A stretch of DNA of 64,000 nucleotides, taken from contig OZ241842.1 in the NCBI GenBank assembly GCA_965202675.1, positions 558,001 to 622,000 of the forward strand. The letters run 5' to 3'. Source of the DNA: CATQHD01 sp965202675. GTDB taxonomy: Bacteria; Actinomycetota; Acidimicrobiia; Spongiisociales; Spongiisociaceae. Position 1 is the stretch's first letter, and each line of letters opens with the position of its first letter. Below the pieces are notes generated by a model. That model searched no databases and was not told the origin of the DNA. It saw only the letters and a program-made list of their open reading frames with translations. The translations under genes and the position numbers were made by a program. Positions 56,301 through 64,000 of the stretch are shown one piece after another.

Positions 56301-59300
56301 TCGTGACCTTTCTCGCGTCCTTCGTAGTCTGCTGCATCGCCCGCCATCTGTTGAGCCTGGTCCGCTCCCGCCGCGAGGCCGCCGGGGAGGGATGGACCGC
56401 CGCCGCGCTCGGCCTGATCGGTCGCGACCCCGGTTACTGGGGGGGCCAGCTCTCGCATGCGGGCGCGGCGGTGCTGGCCGCCGGCATCGCCTTCTCCGCC
56501 AACCTGGCGGTCTCCGGCGCCCTCGACCTGGCACCCGGGGAGGAGGCTCCGTTCGCCGGTTACGAGCTGGCCTACGAGGCCCCGTTCTCGCGGGCGGAGC
56601 CCCACCGCACCGCGGTCGGCGCCCATATCAGGGTTTCCCGCGGCGGCAGCCCGGCGGCCGATCTGTACCCGAGGCTCAACGACTACGGCAGCCCTTCGGG
56701 GCCGATCATCACCCCCGCCGTCCACTCGACCTTCCGGGGCGACCTGTACGTCTCGCTCACCCGCATAGACAACCAGGGCATCCACGCCGACGTGTGGGCC
56801 TACCCTCTCCAATGGATGGTGTGGCTGGGGGGGCTGCTCACCGCGTCGGGCGCCGGCTTCTCACTGCTGGCCGTCCGCCGCCGGGCCGGAGCGCCCCGCC
56901 GGGGAGCGCCCCCTCCGGAGCCCGCCCTCCAGGAACCGCCGGCGGGGCCGGGCAGTGCCTGATCGGAGGTCCGCCCTGGCCGGGCTGGCCACCGCCGTCC
57001 TGGCGGGGGTGGTGCTGTGGGGCCTGGCGGCGGGGGAGGCCCCCGACCGCGACCGGGCCGAAGCGCTGGGCGCCCGCATCCGCTGCCCCGTATGCCAGGG
57101 TGAGTCGATCGTCGACTCCCCCACCCCCTACGCCCGGGATATCCTCGCCTTCGTGTCAGAAAAGGTCGAGGAGGGTTGGAGCGACGAGCAGATCCTCGAC
57201 TACCTGGAGGAACGGTTCGCCGGGATACGCCTCGATCCCCGCTTCTCGGGATGGACGGCGCTGCTCTGGCTGCTTCCCGCCGCGGCGGCGGGGGCGGGGG
57301 GCGTCTTGGCCGTCCGCCGCCTCATGCGCCCGCGCAGGCCGCCCGATGGATGAAGCCGGCCGCTTCCCCGCCCCCGACCGGCGCGCCCTGGCCGGACAGG
57401 ACATCGCAGAGGTGCGCCGCCAGCAGGCGGAAGGCGAGCTGGACGACGAGACCGCCGAGCGGCTGGTGCGCCGCTACCAGGAGGAAATCGGCCTTCTCGA
57501 CCGCTTCGACGGCGGGGGCGCCGGGCAGGGGGAGGCGCCGGAACCGGGCGCCAAGAAGCCCCGCCTCCGGCGCCTGGCCGGGGCCCTGCTGTTGACGGGG
57601 TTGTTCGCCGGGGCGGCCGCAACCGCCTTCTACGCCGTCCAGAACCGGGAGGGGGGCTTCATAACCGGCGGCGAGGGCGGCTCCGTGGACCTGTCCGAGG
57701 TCACCAACGAGCAGATGGAGGCGGTGATCGCCGCCAACCCGGACGTACCCGAGATCGCCGCTATGAGGCTGGCCCTGGCCGACCGCTACTTCGAGGAAGG
57801 CCGGTTTTCCTCCGCCCTGCCCCATTACCTGGGCGCGCTGGAGGGGCCGCTCGACCGCGGGCGCCGGGCCCGGGGGATGGCCAGGGTGGGATGGATGAGC
57901 CACCTGTCGGACGCCGGGGAGGTAGCCGAGACCTACCTGGTCAGGGCCCTGGAGATCGCCCCGGACTACCCGGAAGCCCGCCTGTTTCTGGGGCTGGTGC
58001 GATTCGACCGGGGAGATCCGGCCGGCGCCCTCGCCCGGCTGGAACCCCTGCTGGCCGAGGACGGCCTGCCCGAGGACATCCGGCGGGTGATCGAAGAAAC
58101 GGTGCGGGCAGCCCGGAACCGGCTGGAGGAGGAAGGGTGAACGAACCGGCGCGGCGCGCCCGGATGAGTCCGGCCGGACGGCGGATCACGGCGGCGGGGA
58201 TCGCCCTGATCGGGCTGGCGGTTACGGTGTTCGCCGCCCGGTTCGGGACGGAAGCCGACCGCATCGACTCCCCGGCCCTCGGCGGCCCCGTCCCCGGCCT
58301 GTCCCTCCCCCGCCTGGACGGGGGCGGTGAAACCGTCGACCTAGCGGCCCTCGACGAGACCCATCAGGCGACCGTGATCAACTTCTTCGCTTCGTGGTGC
58401 CTGCAGTGCCGCAGCGAACACCCCGACCTGACCGCCGTCGCCGAGGCCTACCGCGACCGGTCGGTGCGGTTTCTGGGGATCGTCTTCCAGGACGACCCGG
58501 ACCGCGCCCGGGCCTTCCTGGATGAGCTGGGCTGGGCGGCCGGCATCGAATACGCCGTCGACCCCGGCGCCCGCGCCGCCATTGAGTTCGGAATCTTCGG
58601 GGTGCCGGAAACCGTATTCATCCGGGGCGGCCGGGTGGTCGGAAAACTGCTGGGCGAGACCGACGCCCTGACGCTGAGCACCGCCCTGGAACGGATCCTG
58701 GCAGGAGAGGAGATCAAATCCAGGCAGGTGGGCGGCTACCGCCAGGGCCCGGACGGCTGATCGACGAAATAGAGAAGCTGATTACATCCTCGGGGTCTAG
58801 ATGGGTAGTTCCAAGGCTGCCATGACTAGAAAGGGTATATAATCATAGTTTAGATTGATTACAAAGCACATGATAACCAGGATGATGGCGAATGAGCCGC
58901 TTAGCTCGGCTCCTCGGCGATTGGGCTGTGCCTGTAATCGGCGTGTTTCTGCGGTTGGCCAGCGGAAACAAAACCCTTATCCCTTGGAACTACCCATCTA
59001 TAGAAGCCCGGCCTGTTTCAAAGCCTTCTCCGCCCTGATCCTTGCCGTTTCGTCTTCTATGTACACCTCCGGCATCAACCTGTTCATGAGATCAACCAGG
59101 TCGTCTACGGTGCGGAGATCCTTTGCGTAGGGGAGCAACACGGCGATGTCCATTACATCCCTGTCCCTGCCGGCCAGCATTTTCATGGCAATAAGGCGTT
59201 TGGGCGATGCCGCGCGCACCACAAGGTTCGGATGGACGAACACGGTTTTACAGGCGGAGTCCACGCCGGGTGGAATGAAATACACCGATTGTTCGTTCAT

Positions 59301-62300
59301 CCAGGACGACGGCCATCCGCGTTCGCGCGCTATGTCGCGAATGGCATTCTGAACCGCATCGTGCGCGGATTCGATTCTGGCGTCCGCGTCCATGGTGGTT
59401 CTGGTTGCATCGTAGGCCATGGCCGCGGCCGCCCCTCCGACAAGATAGACGACAGCTTTGACATGACGGTATCGAATCCGTCCGGCTGCGTCTTCGAAAG
59501 CTTCGATAATGGTCGGACGGGTAAAGGATTCCATATTGTCTCCCCTCCAGTGGACGGTGAAGCCTTTGCCTTCGATCAGTTCCTGAGCCGTTGCCAGCTC
59601 ACGGTCCCAGAGCAACACCCCGTGTTCTTGAAGCCAGGGCGCGGGGGTCGTGACTATTCTGAGCAGAGTGTGATCGGACTGGACTTCCAGCGTAGGAAAC
59701 CAGAAGTGGTCCAAATACTTCTCGGGCCGGAACACCCATCCGGGCGGGTTTATCCGATAACGGCAACAGAGTTCCTGCGCGTAACCGGCGATGAAAGCGT
59801 CCCACCGTTCACCCAGAGAGGCAGGTTCTTCCGCCACCAGGCCGAACCGTTCTTCTGTCGGCGTGTCCGCCCATCGGAGCCAGAAAGAACGAAGAAATAT
59901 CCGATACCGCCACATGTCGGTGTCGCACGGACGCGCGCATTCGACATGCTCCGCCAGGGTCCGGGCGTACAGGGTTCTATGCGGCGCCCATTCGACCGCG
60001 ACCGCCCCGGCGCTTTCGATTCGATCCGTCATGAACTCATCTCCCCGGCAGAACACCGCCGCCGCCCGAACTCTACTTAGAACGTGCGCGGATAGGGAGG
60101 CCGGAGGTGTCCCGCGCAAGCAACCGTCGGGTCGTCTGCCCGGTGAGCAGGAGGCAGGGTCCTGCACCCGCCGACGGAACACAGCCCGAACCAACGCCGC
60201 GCCCGAAGGAACCCGATGAGCATGGGCGGCAGGACGCTGCCCCCGCCGACGAAACGGACAAGGCATCCACTGCCCGTGCCTCCTCCGGTCGTCTCAGAAA
60301 ACATCAGCACCGCGCAAACCCGAACCCTTCTCCTGCGAACCCTCCTGCGAAACCCCTGGTCAAACCCCTGTCCCCCTCCCGGGACCCCGTAAGAACGCGA
60401 AAAACGCCGCCCCTCGCCCCGCTTCGCGGGCCCGGCCCCCGCCTCCGCCACCTGTTTTCCGGACGCGTTCGGTCAGTACCCGGCAGGGCCGCGTTCGGAA
60501 GATGATCCCTGTCTCGGTCTGCGCCGGCGGCGGACCGGAGGTGCTTTCGGCTCTTCCATTAATACAGCATCGGTGCGGCAAGGTCAATACCCTTGCGGGG
60601 GATCCGGCAGATTTTTTTGTCATTCCGCGATTTAAATCACGGAATGACAAGAAATCGAGTCAGATCCTTCGCAAAGTTATTGACTTTTAAAGACAACAAA
60701 AGTGAAAGCAAGAGCAACATGGCGGCGCCCGCGCCGCAGCGGGCGCCCCGCTTGACAGCTGAATCGACGGACGGGAATCTTGCCGTCCGCCGGGATCAGG
60801 CGGTTACCAGCTCCAAGCTCCGGCGGAGCTCGGCTTCATCCAGGCCCCCCAGCCAGCGCTCCACTTCCACGCCGCCCGCCACCAGCACCGCCACCGGCTG
60901 GTAACCCACCTCAAAGTCCTCGAACACCGCATCGTCGAGGGTCCACCTGACCGCCCCGGAAGGAAGCAGGGAAGCGGCCGCGGCGGCGGTCTTGTCGTAG
61001 GTGGAGGCCCAGGCCACCGCCAACACGTCCACCCGGCCTGCGTACTCCTGGGCCAGGAGATCGACGACGGGCAACTCCCGTCGACAGGTCGGTCACCACT
61101 CGGCCCAGAAGACGAACAGGGCCGGGCGGGCGGCGTCGGCCGATGCGTAGGTGCTCCCGTCGTCCAAGCTCAGGACGACGGCCGGGGCGGGCGGGCCTTC
61201 GAACACCGGGGCGGGGGCGGCGGCCGCGGTGTCGGGCGCCGCAGCAACGGCGGTGGTCTCCGGCGCAGTAGAAGTATCCGGCGCAGTAGAAGCGGCGGCG
61301 GTGGTCTCCGGCGCGGCCGCGGCGGCAACGGCCTCCTCCCCGGGCGTTTCCTCCGCCGAGGAAGCGGAAACGTCCGGTTGCTCCTCCGCGGTCGGGGCCG
61401 GCTCGGGCGGCGCAGCAACGGTCGCGGCGGCGGTCTGATCGGCGGCGGTCGAGGAGGGCGCCTCGGCGGCAACGGCGGTGTCGGCGGGCGCCGCAGGTTC
61501 GGCCTGCCGGCCGGCGCCGCCCCCGCAAGCCGCCAGGATCAAGGCCGTAACCAGCCCGGCCGCTGCAACCGAATATCGAGGCTTCATGACCCCATGCTAA
61601 ACCCGTCCTGCGGGAAACGGGTTCCTCGGCGAGAAATCCGGGGCCCCCGGCGCCGGCCTATCCAGCCGCCAGCTCACGGCTCCGGGCGGCCGCTCTTTCC
61701 AGCGCCTCCCCCGCCGCCCCGCTGTCGACCGCTTCGGCCGCCAAGACGACGCCTTCCGGCAGGTCCTCTGCCCGCCCGGACACCACGATGGCGGCCGCCG
61801 CGTTCAGCACCGCGATGTCGCGGTGCGGCCCCGGCCGGCCCTCCAGCACCCGGCGGGTAATACCGGCGTTGACCTCCGCCGACCCCCCCAGCACTTCCGA
61901 CACCGGCCGGCGGGCCAGCCCCGCGTCTTCCGGCGCCAGCACCGTGCGGTCGATCTCCCCCTCCTCCAGACGCCACACCACCGAGGGGCCGCTCAGGGTG
62001 AGCTCGTCCAAGCCGTCCTCGCCGTGGAACACCAGGGCGCGGTCCGCTCCCAGGGTGCGGAGCACCGAGATCATCCGTTGCGCCATCCGTCCGTCGGACA
62101 CCCCCAGCGCATAGCGCCGCACCCCGGCCGGGTTGCTGAGCGGACCCAGGAAGTTGAAGACGGTGGGAATGCCCAGCTCCTTGCGCACCGGACCTGCATA
62201 GCGCATGGCCGGGTGGTAGACCGGGGCCAGGAAGAAGGCGTAGCCCGTGTCGCGGAAAAGGCGGCGGTTCTGCTCCGCCGGCAGGTCGATCACCATCCCC

Positions 62301-64000
62301 AGCGCCTCCAGTACGTCCGCCGACCCGCACTTCGACGACATGGAACGGTTGCCGTGTTTGGCAATCGGCGCCCCCGCCCCCGCCGCGATGAAGGACGCGG
62401 TGGTGGAAATGTTGAAGGTCCCGGACCGGTCGCCGCCGGTGCCGACGATGTCCACCGGGTCGGCGCCTCCCAGATCGACCCGCACCGCCGCCCCCAGCAT
62501 TCCCTCGACCAAGCCCCCCATCTCCTCGACCGTCTCCCCCTTCAGGCGGAGGGCCACGATCAGGCCGGCGATCTGAGCCGGGGTGGCCCGCCCCGCCATC
62601 ACCTCCTCCATGGCGCTCCTGGCCTGGGGGCGGGTCAGGTCTTCACCCCTGCCGAGCACACCGAGTATCCGGGGCCAGGAGAAATCAACCATGGCCGGAG
62701 CTTATCAGCCCGGCTTGTCCCCCTGCCGGGCGGCGCCCGAAATCGACTGCCCGATTACGACGCCCACCTAAAAAATCATGGAATGACAAAAAAATGAATC
62801 CAGATCTACCACAAATGGTATTGACTATGTCGCACCGATGCCGGATAATGAAAGAGCCGCAAGCCCCTCCGGTCGGCTGGTGCCGTAGACCGAGACAGGG
62901 GATCATCCTCCGAACGCGATCCTCAATATTTTCGAGAGCCGTATTTCGCTCTGAGAGGGTCGGGCGGGTGAAATCAGGGTGAGGGGGTAACTGTTTTTCG
63001 GAGGCGGCCGCCCGGCCGATATAGCGGGGAGGCGTTATTCTTCGTCATCTCCCCCAGTAACCCCCTGGGGTGCTTTTACAACGCGTTCGAGGCTTGGATA
63101 GCGTCCAGAGGCTATTTTTCCTCTTCCGGGCCGGCGATATAGCGATACTCCCTCCAGGTCCAGGCACAGTAGGCGGACACTCCGAGTCCGACTAGGCCGT
63201 ACAGGACAACCAGGAATACATCCCCGTTTCTCCAAGCCCACCAGACCGCACCCCCGCAGATGAGGGCTGCAACGGCGGTGGATAAGACGAGGACGCGCCC
63301 GGCGCTCAGCGCCTCTCTCTCGGATGCGGGCAATTCCTCCGACGGATGCGGCCTCATACTGGGTCCGGAGGTCTCGGTGCGGGCGTAGTCTCTCCCCAGG
63401 CGGAACCGACAATAGGCCGCCCACGCTCGTATCACCGCCGCCAGCCCTGCCCATACGAGAAACGCCCGATAGATTCCCCACCCGTATTCCACCCCGAACA
63501 GTACGAGACCGCCGCCGACCCACCCGGCGAACCCCGCCATCAGCCGGTCGGGGTAGAACTCCGCCCGCCAACGCTCCCGTTCCTCCCAATCCCGTTCGCT
63601 CACGCTCCGCTCCCCGCCGAGGCATCAAGAGGGTCCGCCATCCGGTTACCCTCCCTTCGGTTAGGTTCTCCGATTCCTTGAGCATCCGCCGGAGTTCGGC
63701 GATGCCCCTGTCTATTTCCGCATTGAGATGGCCGGAGTACCACTCCGTGAAACACCCCTCTGTTAGCTAACCGAGCAAGGTCTCCGGGTAGTTCATCCAT
63801 AGAGCGCCCGGTAACATCTCGGCGGCTACTACATCGACCTCCAGAACATTACCGGCACAGCTATCAGAGCGGCGAGCCTCCACCGCCGACAGAAGTTACG
63901 GGGGCGGTCATCGCCCTTGATGGTATCGGCGGCCTCGGTTTCGTCATCGGTTGGTCTTCGCTCACCCTACCCAGTGGCAGCGATCCCTCCGTACAGGATG

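Overview
The window reads as a GC-rich (roughly two-thirds G+C by eye) chromosomal segment of an uncultured-type actinobacterium. The clues are AdnAB-style paired helicase-nucleases, a DUF1015 protein, an Rv1155-like PPOX-fold protein, GTG starts, and dense ATGA/GTGA-coupled operons. The exact lineage (an Acidimicrobiia-like group is my guess) cannot be fixed from the sequence alone.

Layout. 1-620 is a broken IS481 transposase. 970-1921 is a small reverse operon (thiamine-binding protein, HTH regulator, cytochrome c lipoprotein). 2459-8062 and 10944-15692 together form a purine/N-carbamoyl catabolic region: a fused [2Fe-2S]/molybdopterin hydroxylase of the selenium-dependent xanthine dehydrogenase type, SsnA, a shortened YgfK, two PLP enzymes and two nitrilase-family carbamoyl amidohydrolases. 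The two ends share a 15-bp operator (two tandem copies at 2365 and 2383, a palindrome at 14745). 15712-18451 is a polysaccharide export block (WecB, Wzt/Wzm-like). 18571-18970 is an antitoxin beside a wrecked VapC toxin. 18990-23232 holds transketolase, a TlpA-like protein and DsbB. 23262-26624 holds two divergent acyl-CoA ligases. 27176-30584 holds a RecB-like nuclease, glutamate dehydrogenase and DUF1015. 30620-32915 is an AT-rich island with a lipoprotein and a membrane-anchored lysozyme-fold protein. 33164-39457 is adnAB. 39467-44269 is a rearranged block with a DNA methyltransferase interrupted by a C13 tract, its duplicated 3' tail and ISL3 debris. 44270-52118 encodes two giant paralogous SLH/FG-GAP surface proteins. 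52289-58760 is a complete cytochrome c maturation operon. 58998-60032 is a fused AbiE-type nucleotidyltransferase. 60796-61587 is a thioredoxin-like lipoprotein whose active site has an in-frame UGA. 61658-62692 is trpD, and membrane-protein genes follow.

Three observations stand out. First, the TlpA-like lipoprotein reads W-UGA-P-T-C, with a 7-bp stem-loop at bacterial SECIS distance, which suggests selenocysteine; this fits the selenium-dependent hydroxylase in the same window. Second, a dispersed repeat occurs four times (8.1, 26.7, 60.5 and 62.8 kb). Every copy keeps a TTGAC-N17-TATTAAT-type promoter, and the three long copies have a ~154-nt structured downstream segment, so it looks like a multicopy small-RNA gene family. 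Third, the methyltransferase is one base out of frame at a C13 homopolymer, as expected for a phase-variable restriction-modification gene.

Functionally, the purine genes probably act together to oxidise and open purines and hydrolyse carbamoylated products. The ccm operon, the two TlpA-like proteins, DsbB and the cytochrome c lipoprotein form an extracytoplasmic thiol/heme maturation set.
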